From NCBI GenBank assembly GCA_037127315.1, contig JBBBDQ010000446.1:619501-683500 (forward strand): a stretch of 64,000 bases of DNA. Direction: 5' to 3'. Origin of the DNA: Ascarosepion bandense. Lineage: Eukaryota; Mollusca; Cephalopoda; Sepiida; Sepiidae. Each line of letters begins with the position of its first letter. Position 1 is the stretch's first letter. Positions 45,868 to 55,552 of the stretch are shown in pieces. Under the pieces are notes generated by a model, which did no database searches, was not told the DNA's origin, and was given only the letters and a program-made list of their open reading frames with translations. The translations under genes were made by a program, and so were the position numbers.

Positions 45868-47994
45868 AAGTTATAAAAGGGGTTATAAAACAAGAAAATC
45901 AAACTGAGTATAGAAACAACATTTATATATACACAGATATCAATTAAGTTATCTTTAGGATGAGTCCAACGGATGTTAAAATGTTTATAGCAATAAATGC
46001 TGAAAAGAGAGTTTGTGCGTATGTATGTGTGAGCGTTTGTCAGTTAGAAATGTCTTTGATGTATCAGCTTCTTTGGTCGAGTAAGAGGCGAGCATAGTGG
46101 ATCACTTGACGAGGTCAAGGGACGTGCTAATTACGTTCGTACTTTCTCAACTCTGGTGATGATTTGTGTCGGCTTTTTATTTCCTCCTTGTGGGTCTCAG
46201 CAGGTCATTTGCGAATTCACATCCGTATTTAATTCTGGGCTTCCCATTGGATGATAAATAAAAAAGGATTTGATTAATTTTTGGTTTTCTGCCGGAACAT
46301 ATGCGTGGAGCCGGGTGCGCAAAGACCAGTTTTAGTCATTTGCTTTCTGGTCGTGAGAGTGCAAACATCCGGTCCTTCGCTTTCCTCGGTATCACCTAAA
46401 AATACACACAAAACTAACAATCATGTTAACATCCACATTACGCCCGCTGTTAAATCACTTTGCCACAACTTAGGGGATTTCTCTGACAATTCTGTCTTCT
46501 TACAGTTCATATATTTCAAGCCTAACACCTTGTACTTTTTTTTCATGTAAAAACCTCATTAAATATTTTGTCAGGCACAACCAAATGAAATCTGACGCTG
46601 TATACATCCTTTACGTACGTTTGTTTACACGTTCAGTCAATTAAACAGACTGAATTGACAAGTAGAATCTAATATGAATCTTTTGGAACAAGTATTTGAA
46701 GATTACTTATAAACTAGACTTCACTTGAAAACGTAATTTATAGTAAAATCAATTTTTGATAAGTCAGGGATTCGAAAACTTTTAAGTTCCTTTACACAAA
46801 TTATTTAGTTACCTCCGTCCATTTTCGATACCTAAATTTAAATTGAAATTTAAAAACAAAAGTTATCTTCAAGCTTTAAAATTAGCTTTCATTAAAAGCC
46901 AAGAGATTAAATTTTAATTCCAGAAAGAAAAATACACTGGTGTATTTTAAACCAAAATTATATAGATTTTAATCTATTTTTTCTGAATCGGAAAAATTAA
47001 ATTTAAATTTCCCACCATTTTTGATTGATCGAGACATTACATAGACAGTAGACTAATTTCTGTTTTAAAAATCTTGCAAAAATAAAATATACCTCGCTGA
47101 CACGTCATTTAATTTAATTTTTATAATTGAAACTTACTTTTATCTGATTTCAGTCAAGTAATAATTCCTTACTGCCAGAAATTTACAATAAAAAGAATTT
47201 AATTAATTTAGCCCTACCTGTCGTCACCTCGATTACGGAATGGAGGTGTCGAAAGATTTATGAGAACCCGAAGTTGTCAAGAGCAGAAATTATTGCGACC
47301 ATACGGGCCAAAAAAACATAACATTTTAATTTCTTTTTTCTTTTTTTTAACTAAATAATATAATTTAAAATTTATTTAATAATTTCAGCAATTATAAAAT
47401 ATTTAATAGAATTTTAGTTTAGATTTAGAGCCAGACATTTGAATATGCGTTCAGAATAAATAAAAATTTAAAAATTTAAATTTCCTTTAAAATAATTTTA
47501 ATTTAACAAGAAAAAATGAAAGTAAAATAACCAAGCTAAGTTATTTTATGTTATTTATTAATATCTTATTATGTATTTTCCATATTATTAAGCTATCACT
47601 AAGTGATTAATATCTAATTTAATTTTAATATCTAATTTAATTTTTATAGTACTACAGATGTTATAATTATGGAAACATGTTATGACTCCTATGGAACATC
47701 GAACTTACTCAAAATGGAACGTAAATGAACATATTTACACACAAATCTTTTTTTTTATTTCATTAATTTAAAATATTTCTGCTAAACGATTTTTATTAAA
47801 TTTTCAATTTTAGATAGGCAATATAATCATCAGCTCTTACCTAAAAAGTCAATTCGCGATCAATTTTTGGAGATTTTAAAAATATTTTGAAATTTTTATA
47901 TATTATTAAATTATTTAATAATAAAAAAATTAAAAAATTAAAACAATTCTTTTAAAATTGTCTTATTCACCAAAAAAACAATTTTCTTCAGAGT
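45868..47994. other. AT-rich intergenic stretch
   Basis: No gene recognised. The 89-codon frame at 46,281-46,550 has no family resemblance. From 46,560 the DNA is extremely AT-rich with many AATTTAAATTT-type runs. Confidence 0.4.
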
Positions 47995-48655
47995 ATAATG
48001 TCCTCAATAGATATTATTTATTCCAGTCATTAAAAGATTATCAAATTAAAATATATCAGAGTTTTATTGCATTTTTTATTTTACTCTTCGGAGAAGGTTT
48101 TCAGATAGTGATTGCAAACTTAAGATAAAAAAATAGGTGATTTATATTCCCCAATGAGTCCTGCGTTGAACTAATAAAAAAAGTTAGCCATCAGCGTAAG
48201 ATTTATTAAGATTTCATGGATTTACGTGAAGTGGGTGTAATAGAGGCAAAATAAAATATATTTTTGTCAAGATCTTTACAAAAAAATAATTTCAAAAGTA
48301 ATTTCATTCATTTGTGAATGAATACTGAAAGTTTCATTAAAATCCGACAATTATTTGATTCTTGCAAGAATTTCCAAATTAATGTGTTTGTAACCTAAAA
48401 AAAGTGTTAAATGCAATCATTTGGTGTCCATTGTAAAACAGTCGTAACGTTCCTTTAGCCGTTAACTCAAATCAAAGCAAAACTTTCCGACAAAATTTCG
48501 AAAATGTTAGAAAGGATTAAAATTTTTAAAAATAATTAAAAACTACATTTTGATCTTTCCTCTTAATAATAATATAAACATTTGGAGGGAAAAGGTTTGT
48601 TTTTTTAAGTTTGGGACATTTTTTATTCATACTATGCTGTTTTGTTATCGATTTG
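47995..48655. repeat. Old ~660-bp direct repeat, copy 2
   Basis: Partner of 45,010-45,690. An 86-codon basic frame begins just after it (48,684-48,944); it is Lys/Arg-rich, has no recognisable domain and is not called as a gene. Confidence 0.55.
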
Positions 48656-49229
48656 AGCGGAGGTACCTATTATAATAACATAAATGCATATGCTTAGTCA
48701 TTTAAACGACAATTTAATGGATATATTGCGTTTTCTGTGTTATTTAAATGAAAGTTTCAAAGGGAAGAGGTTAATAACAAAAAAAAGAAAAAGAAAAACA
48801 TTTCATAATAGTTCTGAAACCGACAAACCGCCGCCTTTTTATGGACATGTTTCTTTTATTGCTAAAAGCAGTTTTCGCAAAAGAAGAAAAAAAGCTGGAA
48901 ATCATTACCTGGGCATGCGCAGAAAAAAAGCCTCGTTATCGTGATGATCTTTTTTTTTTTCTTAAAAGGTATTAAGATATGTAATTGTCTTTGCAAATTT
49001 TATGGAGTTTTTATAATTGCATAGATGCTGGCGTATTTACGGCGCCTATCAAAGAAAACATTAATGAATCGCTATTTTCGACAAGTTGTCACTAATTCAT
49101 TTTAATTCTTTTTTATTAAATATTAAAATTGAATATTTTTAATATACTCTCCAAGCCTGATCATTAACATTATTTAGAAATCAGAGAAATAAACACCATA
49201 ACACAAATAAATTCCATTTACATGCACAT

Positions 49230-49331
49230 ACGCCATTTCGGTCGGGTTTCAATCCTGGGTAAAAAAGCAATCGGAGTCTAACCGTACTGATGAGCTCTGA
49301 TACGGCGAAACAGATCTGTCTGCGGATGACA
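49230..49331 (+). mobile_element. tRNA/hammerhead SINE with intact ribozyme core
   Basis: Homologous to the minus-strand copies at 34,437-34,545 and 34,715-34,845. It starts within the tRNA-like head (B-box-like GGTTTCAATCC at 49,245-49,255; the A box is truncated away). It continues through AGCAATCGGAGTCTAACC and the hammerhead, then ends in GGATGAC and a (TA)n array. Confidence 0.7.
49282..49325 (+). ncRNA. Hammerhead ribozyme, complete core and three stems
   Basis: Stem I is CCGTA (49,282-49,286) with TGCGG (49,321-49,325): five pairs including one G-U. Core CTGATGA is at 49,287-49,293. Stem II is GCT/GGC (49,294-49,296 with 49,304-49,306) closing a seven-base loop. GAAA is at 49,307-49,310. 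Stem III is ACAG/CTGT (49,310-49,319) with a two-base loop. C17 is at 49,320, giving a GUC triplet with cleavage expected after 49,320. Every conserved core base is present. The stem III sequence ACAGATCTGT is self-complementary, which favours a dimeric form. Self-cleavage is inferred, not shown. Confidence 0.75.
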
Positions 49332-49362
49332 TTATATATGTATATATATATATATATATATA
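49332..49362. repeat. (TA)n microsatellite at the SINE 3' end
   Basis: About 15 TA units immediately after the hammerhead SINE. Confidence 0.9.
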
Positions 49363-49437
49363 CAAATGTGGATGTAAAGAAAATTTATTTGTGTTAAGGT
49401 GTCTATATATATCTAAACTAATTTATAAATGCAACTT

Positions 49438-49441
<4 letters not shown>

Positions 49442-49475
<34 letters not shown>

Positions 49476-49487
49476 TGTGTGTGTGTA
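49442..49487. repeat. (TG)n microsatellite
   Basis: Interrupted (GT)n of about 22 units, at the start of a segment with the phrase ACTCCGAAACGGCTGAACCG. That phrase is a recurrent theme in invertebrate repeats whose class I cannot name. Confidence 0.9.
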
Positions 49488-49749
49488 TCCGTTACCTATA
49501 GACTCCGAAACGGCTGAACCGATTTTCTTGAAAATTTACACAGTGGTATTATAAGCGTCTGCGAGAATTCTTACTTAAGTTTTGTGTCGAGGTACTCCCG
49601 ATAAATATGGAAAATCGATAATCGAATAAGTCATATTATAGAAGGAGTCGTCCGATTTTAATCAAATTTGATACACTCATAGACAAAGACATAAGAAACG
49701 ATATTCAGAAATTTCAAGGTTGCAGTTCTTACAATAGTGAAGAAATTCG

Positions 49750-49750
<1 letters not shown>

Positions 49751-49791
<41 letters not shown>
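49751..49791. repeat. (TA)n microsatellite
   Basis: About 20 AT/TA units. Confidence 0.95.
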
Positions 49792-49794
<3 letters not shown>

Positions 49795-50139
49795 CAAGAT
49801 GTTTGTATGTGTGTCTGTTTATCTGCCTGTATGTCTGTATTTTTTCAGCCCTTTTATTTTAGCTTTTGCATCGGGTTTGCCTCTAAGTAGGTATAATCGT
49901 AGTTCTTAGTCTCAGCCATGATACCATTTACTCAGAGGACTTATTTAGCCTTCAAAATTCAGTTTACGACCAAAAAAACTTATTTGATATCGATACCAGG
50001 AAATCAAAATTTGACTTAGATCCATTCATTTTTCTTTCGGTCTACGGTTTCGCTTTAACTGGAAACAACTATTTCTTTTTAGTCTTTCGTGCTAACGTCC
50101 AAAGAGTCTGAGCTCGAGGACCATGGGTTAGTTTTCAAG

Positions 50140-50190
50140 CTTTCATTACACCTAAGCAAAGCCGGGCTATAATGTTAATGGCGTTTATAT
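50140..50190 (-). repeat. End of a dispersed repeat (TAGCCCGG type)
   Basis: On the minus strand: TATAGCCCGGCTTTGCTTAG, then GTGTAATGAAAGCTT, matching 4,795-4,850. Confidence 0.45.
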
Positions 50191-50197
50191 ACATATT

Positions 50198-50450
50198 AGG
50201 TAGAGGGAATTGGGTAGACGAAATTGAGATGACAAAATTGGGTAGAAGAAATTGGGTAGACCGAATTTGGAGGACGGAATTGGGTAGAAGGAAATGGGTA
50301 GACGAAATTGGGTAGATTGAATTGGGTAGACGGAATTGGGGAGTACCATTGGGTAGACGGATTGAGTAGACGGAATTGAGTAGACGGAACTGGGCAGACA
50401 AAATTTGGTAGACGAAATTGTGAAGATGAAATTGGGTAAACGGAATTGTT
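50198..50450. repeat. Minisatellite with ~15-16-bp GGGTAGACGGAATTG units
   Basis: About 16 imperfect copies of GGGTAGACGGAATTG in a row. Variants change AC to AA or insert a base. The 88-codon minus-strand frame that overlaps it has a 5-residue repeat (QFRLP/N type) and is a by-product of the 15-bp period. Confidence 0.92.
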
Positions 50451-50725
50451 CCTCAGTGGTTGTTCTAAAAGAAAGTTACAAATATATGTAAAATCGAGGT
50501 CTGATAGTACTGGCCCTGTTCAAATTATTCGTCAAGCCAGACTGTGCCATCTGCCAAAAAATTTAACTAAGTTTTACTCAGCATCGTTGTAGTATTAGCC
50601 ACAGTTAGGATCCATGAATGTTGAACAAAAACAAACCTACCTGAACAGGTACTTGTAACAGGTATTGTTTAGCCTGTTATGTAGACAGATATGTCGGACA
50701 ACCAAGAGTAGTCATTATGTAATGT

Positions 50726-50727
<2 letters not shown>

Positions 50728-50777
<50 letters not shown>

Positions 50778-50783
50778 ATATAT
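50728..50783. repeat. (TA)n microsatellite
   Basis: About 27 TA units with one TATT interruption, adjoining the minus-strand family B element. Confidence 0.95.
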
Positions 50784-50950
50784 TGAGTGATTGTTTAATA
50801 GCCTAAGTTTTGATCATAATATAATAAGACCAGTACACAGTGGTATTAAAAAGTGTTCAATACAATTATATTGTAGAACTTTTGAATATTCTTCATTTGT
50901 AAACGATTTATTAAGCGACCTAGGTTTCTACCATGTGGTTTTTTTAGGCA
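50784..50950 (-). mobile_element. Hammerhead family B element, copy 3 (decayed)
   Basis: Minus-strand homolog of 33,440-33,607: GTAGAAACCTAGGTCGC, TCGTTTACAAATGAAGAATA, GTTCTACAATATAATTGTAT and GAACACTTTTTAATAC. The core CTGAAGA position is lost (CTAAAAA). It faces copy 4 as a head-to-head inverted pair. Confidence 0.6.
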
Positions 50951-51121
50951 ATTTTCAATAACTAATTTTGCCGGATTTTTTTATCAAAAACATCAGAGTT
51001 ACGTGAGCGTTCTTAAAAGAAACAAACAAAAAAAAGACAAAAAAAGGTAAAATCAGTTATTGCAAATCGTTTTAAGAAACGACATGGTAGAAACCTAGGT
51101 CGCGTAATAAGTCAAATGAAG
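50951..51121 (+). mobile_element. Hammerhead family B element, copy 4 (decayed)
   Basis: Shares ACGTGAGCGTTC, AAAATCAGTTATTGCAAATC, AGAAACCTAGGTCGCGTAAT and AAATGAAGAATA with 33,340-33,520. The core position reads TTTAAGA. It ends in a (TA)n run at 51,122-51,139. Confidence 0.6.
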
Positions 51122-51395
51122 AATATATATATATATATAAGCCTATACACATACATACATATTCGCACGCATATAAACATAATCGCGCATCTATATATAT
51201 AAATGTTTTTGTATTTTTCGTATGTTTTTTTAATATGTGTGATGTTATAATAATTATAACAATGATATGAATAATGGTAATTATTTTGATGTAACAATGG
51301 GCAGCTATAATAAGGCACTATGCAAACTCCTGAGCATATACATTATCAATAAACTAAGAAATATAAATGATAAAAAAGATATACACTACGGGCGA

Positions 51396-51399
<4 letters not shown>

Positions 51400-51437
<38 letters not shown>
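51400..51437. repeat. (TA)n microsatellite
   Basis: About 19 AT units, preceded by a partial copy of the MITE end (CGGGCGATAATTA). Confidence 0.95.
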
Positions 51438-51439
<2 letters not shown>

Positions 51440-51781
51440 ACCGGCGATAATTATTAGACCAACCGATTTGAATAATTCTAAATGAAAAAAGAATGGTTCT
51501 TTCGTTATTATTAATTTGTAAAATTTGACAAGACAAGGTTGCAAAAATGAACTCGTCCAAATCACTCTAAATTTTCTTCATTCTTGCATTGATGAAACTG
51601 CATTATAGGTAATTATTAAATATTTATTAATTCATTTGATGCACATGTTATTGTGCAATATTAACAAAAGAACCATTCTATTTTCATTTACAATTATTCA
51701 CTTGGAAATAAAGACTAAAAAATAGTATGAAATACATAATTTTTTTAAAACACTGGGGTGGCCTAAAAATTATGACTGGTA

Positions 51782-51782
<1 letters not shown>
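51438..51782. mobile_element. Non-autonomous Tc1/mariner-like MITE, copy 2
   Basis: Ends with imperfect inverted repeats (CCGGCGATAATTATTAGACC at the left; CTGGGGTGGCCTAAAAATTA, then TGACTGG, at the right) inside TA-rich DNA. Its interior is the reverse complement of copy 1 (54-426), sharing AATGGTTCTTT, AAATCACTCTAAATTTTC and ACAAAAGAACCATTCTATTT. No transposase frame. Confidence 0.68.

Positions 51783-51864
<82 letters not shown>
51783..51864. repeat. (TA)n(GA)n compound microsatellite
   Basis: About 21 TA units followed by about 20 GA units. The minus-strand frames of 62-85 codons here are SLSLSL/YIYIYI low-complexity and not genes. Confidence 0.97.
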
Positions 51865-51867
<3 letters not shown>

Positions 51868-52058
51868 TATACTGGGTGCGATGGGTAAATTGTAAATTGT
51901 AGTGTACATGTAAACAGACTAAGGTTTCTATACATACACACAAACTATTATTCCACACACATACATTTGAAAATAATTAACTGTTGTTTCACTACACATA
52001 TGACACATCTGATAAATAAATACTGTCTCTGTTACTTTTTTCCTTTTTATCTCGGTCT

Positions 52059-52084
52059 CTGAAGAAGCTTTAATAAAATCGAAA
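52059..52084 (+). other. Degenerate hammerhead-like motif
   Basis: CTGAAGA (52,059-52,065) and GAAA (52,081-52,084) with the right spacing, but stem II does not pair well. A weak member of the set at 39.3, 43.0 and 43.3 kb. Confidence 0.25.
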
Positions 52085-52105
52085 TATGTTAGATTGAGAT
52101 TCTTC

Positions 52106-52911
52106 TGCTTCTTCTATGTAGCATTGTTTCTTCAGGACGTAGGTGATTATGGACTTTCACATTACTCTATCCCTGGTGGCTCTTAGCACGCTTTCTCCTG
52201 TTACACCACCCAAACCCCGCTCTGTCATCCACTAGCTCAAGCCCATAAATCTAGAATATAAATGTATAGAAACTAGCATGGCCACAAAATGAGGGATCAG
52301 TTTATATATTGATTATAATATAGATTTGATCCCCCACTTTATATCCACATTATAATTTCTTATAAGCCGTTGGTATATATCTTCTTCTTCTATGTGCCCT
52401 GTCCTTTCAGGACGTAGGCGATCATGACCTTCCACGTCTCCCTATCCCTGGTGGCTCTTAGCACGCTTTCTCCTGTTACCCCATCCAAACATCGCTCTGC
52501 CATCCACTAGCTGAAGTCCATAAATCTAGAATATAAATGTATAGAAACTAGCATGGCCACAAAATGAGGGATCCGTTTATACATTGATTATAATATAGAT
52601 TTGGTCCCCCACTTAATACCCGCATTATAATTTCTTATAAGCCGTTGGTATATATCTTCTTCTTCTATGTGCCCTGTCATTTCAGGACGTAGGCGATCAT
52701 GACCTTCCACGTCTCCCTATCCCTGGTGACTCTTAGCAGGCTTTCTCCTGTTACCCCTCTCAAACTCCGTTCTGCAATCCACTTGCTCAGATCCGTCAAG
52801 TACGTTATCCACTGCTTTCCCCAGTCTCTCTTTTCCTCTATCTTAGCTGTATCGGATTTTCCAAGCCCTCCTTCTTCATTACTCGTCTCAGGAGCATTAA
52901 CTGTCTCTTTA
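52106..52911 (-). repeat. Three tandem LINE 3' ends, ~275-bp period
   Basis: Unit boundaries lie near 52,106, 52,381 and 52,656. Each minus-strand copy ends in the last codons of the RTE/Proto2-like LINE ORF (RDRETWKVMIAYV-like; compare 35,015-35,060) and a tail GGGCACATAGAAGAAGAAG. The first two units carry the same non-LINE insert (AAATCTAGAATATAAATGTA, then ACTAGCATGGCCACAAAATG), so the LINE end plus flank was tandemly duplicated after insertion. The third unit extends further into the ORF. The plus-strand 75-codon frame is a shadow. Confidence 0.75.
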
Positions 52912-52944
52912 TTTGGGGTGGCCTAATAATTATGGCCGGTATGT
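52912..52944. repeat. Solo MITE terminal inverted repeat
   Basis: TTGGGGTGGCCTAATAATTA, then TGGCCGGTA, matches the right end of the MITE at 54-426. No matching left end was found nearby. Confidence 0.55.
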
Positions 52945-53277
52945 AGGTTTATACAGTAGCTATGGTCGAATAATTCTAAAAAACGATTGATTTACAGAAA
53001 AAGAAAACGATAAAAGTAAAAAGCTTCAAAACGCTAGGATTTACAATAGATACAAAATCCTGTAAAAATAGACCAAATTTCATGTGTATAACATTCAAAC
53101 TAAACAACGAAACTTCCAAGTGCGTTTCTTACCCGTTCACAATCAATGCCACCTTCTGTTTTAGTAGCTTTACATACTTGTATGAAGTGAAATGAGTAAA
53201 ATTTATGAACAAAGATTTGGATCACCCCAATCGTAGTGATGGCATATTTTTCTTAGTATTACTCGTATCTTGTCCTT

Positions 53278-53280
<3 letters not shown>
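52945..53280. other. Intergenic, nothing recognised
   Basis: AT-rich, without coding frame or regular repeat. Confidence 0.4.
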
Positions 53281-53331
<51 letters not shown>

Positions 53332-53359
53332 AATGATCTTATATATATATATATATATT
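53281..53359. repeat. (TA)n microsatellites in a short palindrome
   Basis: About 22 TA units flanked by CTTTCCAATATA and TATATTGGAAATG, so the array sits in an inverted repeat. A second TA run follows at 53,341-53,359. Confidence 0.9.
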
Positions 53360-53693
53360 AAATTAAATTAAATAACATTGAATTAAATAACATTAGATTA
53401 AATAACATGCTCACCGATGAATTAGGTAAAAATAGAAATGAAAATAAAAATAAACCCGAATAAGTTAATTGTCCTTTTTTTAATAATTCCCCACCTCCTT
53501 TTGTATTAGGATAATAAATTTTACAGCAAATTGATAGATGTAGCGAAAAAATAGCAGTTCGGGGTTTACTCGAAGGAAAGCAGACAAGAGGGGAATAGGG
53601 TCGAGGAAAAAGAAACAAAGAGGAGGAAAAAAGTTGGGTAGCACGTAAATTCCATGAGGTCAAACCCCTAAATGAATCTCCATTCTGATTAGC

Positions 53694-53737
<44 letters not shown>
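53694..53737. repeat. (CA)n microsatellite
   Basis: About 21 CA units. The 131-codon minus-strand frame 53,358-53,753 starts in this array, is otherwise unremarkable, and is not called. Confidence 0.95.
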
Positions 53738-53740
<3 letters not shown>

Positions 53741-53818
53741 CACCCACATACATTCACAGTAAACCGAAAGTATTTGTCATTTGAATGTAAATCGTCTGCA
53801 CAACCACACCAGCATTGC

Positions 53819-53843
53819 CTGATGATGAGAATTAATCTCGAAG
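53819..53843 (+). other. Hammerhead-like motif, altered core
   Basis: CTGATGA (53,819-53,825), an extra T, stem GAGA/TCTC, then GAAG where GAAA is required. Same architecture as 43,251-43,285 but with a broken core. Confidence 0.3.
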
Positions 53844-54003
53844 CATAAAAATTTCCATGTAGCAATGAAAAATTGACATAACCATATAATTATATTATAT
53901 TATATTAAGCTCTATAATACTCATTATATTGAGCACTGTTCATAATAAAATAAATGCCATAGAACTCAAGATATAAAAAAAAACTCGAGTTCTCTTCACT
54001 TGG

Positions 54004-54006
<3 letters not shown>

Positions 54007-54051
<45 letters not shown>
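54007..54051. repeat. (TA)n microsatellite
   Basis: About 22 TA units. Confidence 0.95.
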
Positions 54052-54054
<3 letters not shown>

Positions 54055-54182
54055 AGATTATATTTTCTTTCATATTGGTTTGTGAACCTGAATAGTTTTG
54101 TGCTGGATTTTATTTCCTTTTTTTTTTATTTTTTTCTTACACATAAATTTACAGATGTCGCAAGATTAGATATGCATTTTAC

Positions 54183-54211
54183 GATATTTCAACCACCTCA
54201 TTTATCTTCAG
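54183..54211 (-). other. Degenerate hammerhead-like motif
   Basis: On the minus strand, CTGAAGA and GAAAT with 14 intervening bases, but no convincing stem II. It lies about 130 bp from a (TA)n array, like the others of this group. Confidence 0.22.
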
Positions 54212-54425
54212 GGTGTAAATGTTTCAATAAAGTTCGCTTTTTACTGTCGATAGATCATCGCGTTACCGTTTGAATTTGAACTGCTTAGATCAAATGTTTG
54301 AATAGTTGCATGAGCGTAGTAACTCGAAATATTTTTAACATTTTTTACAGATTTTTAAGGAAAGAAAATAATAGGAATGAAATAAAAATCTTCCCAAAAA
54401 GTATTTTCATCGTGTTTAATCTAAT

Positions 54426-54431
54426 CTCTCA

Positions 54432-54472
<41 letters not shown>

Positions 54473-54508
54473 AAGAGAGACACAGAGACACAGAGAGACA
54501 GAGAGAGA
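54426..54508. repeat. (CT)n(TA)n(GA)n compound microsatellite
   Basis: CT units, TA units, then GA/CA-rich units. The whole is an imperfect palindrome. The overlapping 97-codon frame is low-complexity. Confidence 0.9.
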
Positions 54509-54809
54509 TGTGTGTGAGTGTGTGTATGTATCTGAATTTGCCCCCACAAAGTCCTGATCTGAACTTTTTAAAGCATTTGTTATATATATAGTCGAATCAA
54601 CTGGTAAATTATCGCAATTATTTTATTATTTCAAAGTGAAAGGTTTTTATACTAAATATACTAAATATTAAATTTTGTAACAAATATCGTTTTTGTTGAA
54701 GCATTTGTTTAGTAAATCAAATCAAATTACTTTAATTAAATTGTTTATTTCCTGTCAATATGCCTCATAAAAGATAAAACAGTTCTTGTCCTAATACTTT
54801 TGCACAGTA

Positions 54810-54810
<1 letters not shown>

Positions 54811-54852
<42 letters not shown>
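54811..54852. repeat. (TA)n microsatellite, gypsy insertion site
   Basis: About 21 TA units ending exactly at the 5' LTR. After the 3' LTR the sequence resumes TATATACTATAAC, so the element landed in or at the edge of this array. TATA on both sides fits a 4-bp target duplication but is ambiguous within TA repeats. Confidence 0.9.
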
Positions 54853-54856
<4 letters not shown>

Positions 54857-55325
54857 ATATAACAATCTGGCCCCACCCGAGGAAGTGATGCAAGCGATGG
54901 TGTTTCCCGTCGGTGGAGGGGTCGGCGAGCGGCAGGGCGGGTGTTTGTGAAATACATCCTGTCGAGGCCGGAGCGGATGTCGTTTGACCTTATTTCCGAC
55001 AGCGGCGGAAATGACTACGGAGGCAAACAGAACAGGTGTCTCTGGGAATTACGTAGGCGTTGCGTGGGCGAGGCAAAACCGGAAGGAAAGTCCCGGTTCT
55101 AGAAGACTATATAAAGACCTCGACACACGGATTCGCGAGCAGAGAACGGCCAGCGGAAGCAGAGAAACACCACAGGCAAGACTACACTCCCGTCAACCCA
55201 TTCTATGTGCGCTCTCACCCTTCCGTTCTCTATTCCACACGGTTCGTCGTCATTAATAAAAATATAACCTTATATTTTTATATATGCGTGTTTGTTGTTT
55301 TGTCGTCGTACGGCGATATATAACA
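54853..55325 (+). repeat. Gypsy 5' LTR (473 bp)
   Basis: Starts TG and ends CA. It holds a TATA box TATATAAA at 55,108-55,115 and a polyadenylation signal AATAAA at 55,255-55,260, placing R/U5 downstream as in a normal LTR promoter. Compared with the 3' LTR it has A for G in TTACGTAGGCG (about 55,051) and C for T in GGCCAGCGGAAG (about 55,152). Frames inside it (54,984-55,256, 55,060-55,323) recur identically in the other LTR and are not genes. Confidence 0.97.
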
Positions 55326-55334
55326 TACGCAAAT

Positions 55335-55352
55335 TGGTGCCCAGTGACTTGC
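55335..55352 (+). promoter_or_regulatory. Putative primer binding site
   Basis: TGGTGCCCAGTGACTTGC begins nine bases after the LTR end. TGG at the start fits pairing with a tRNA CCA end. I could not assign the tRNA. Confidence 0.5.
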
Positions 55353-55552
55353 TGTTTTAAGACAACATCAACAACAAAACAGATAGATACGAGCTTGGTT
55401 ACCACGGCGACAATTGAAATTCAACGGAATTAAAACTACCAGATAGAAGACGAAAATAGAAAGCAACCGGACGATATCAACGAAAGGTAGGTGACTTTTG
55501 ATTCGATCTTGTGTGTGTTCTGCTCTTGTTCATAAGTCCAATTAAAAAAAAA

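Noticed and set aside
45010..48655. The two ~660-bp direct repeats as LTRs of an old retrotransposon
   Set aside because: The 2.3-kb interior has no gag or pol remnants, the repeat ends are not TG...CA, and divergence is too high to define borders.
48684..48944. 86-codon basic frame
   Set aside because: Lys/Arg-rich from A-rich DNA, no domain and no promoter or splice context. It cannot be told from chance.
53358..53753. 131-codon minus-strand frame
   Set aside because: It begins in a (CA)n array giving CVCVCV, and the remainder has no family resemblance.
54984..55323. 90- and 87-codon frames in the 5' LTR, repeated in the 3' LTR at 61,430-61,769
   Set aside because: They lie wholly in the LTR across the TATA box and polyadenylation signal. 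They are identical in both LTRs simply because the LTRs are.
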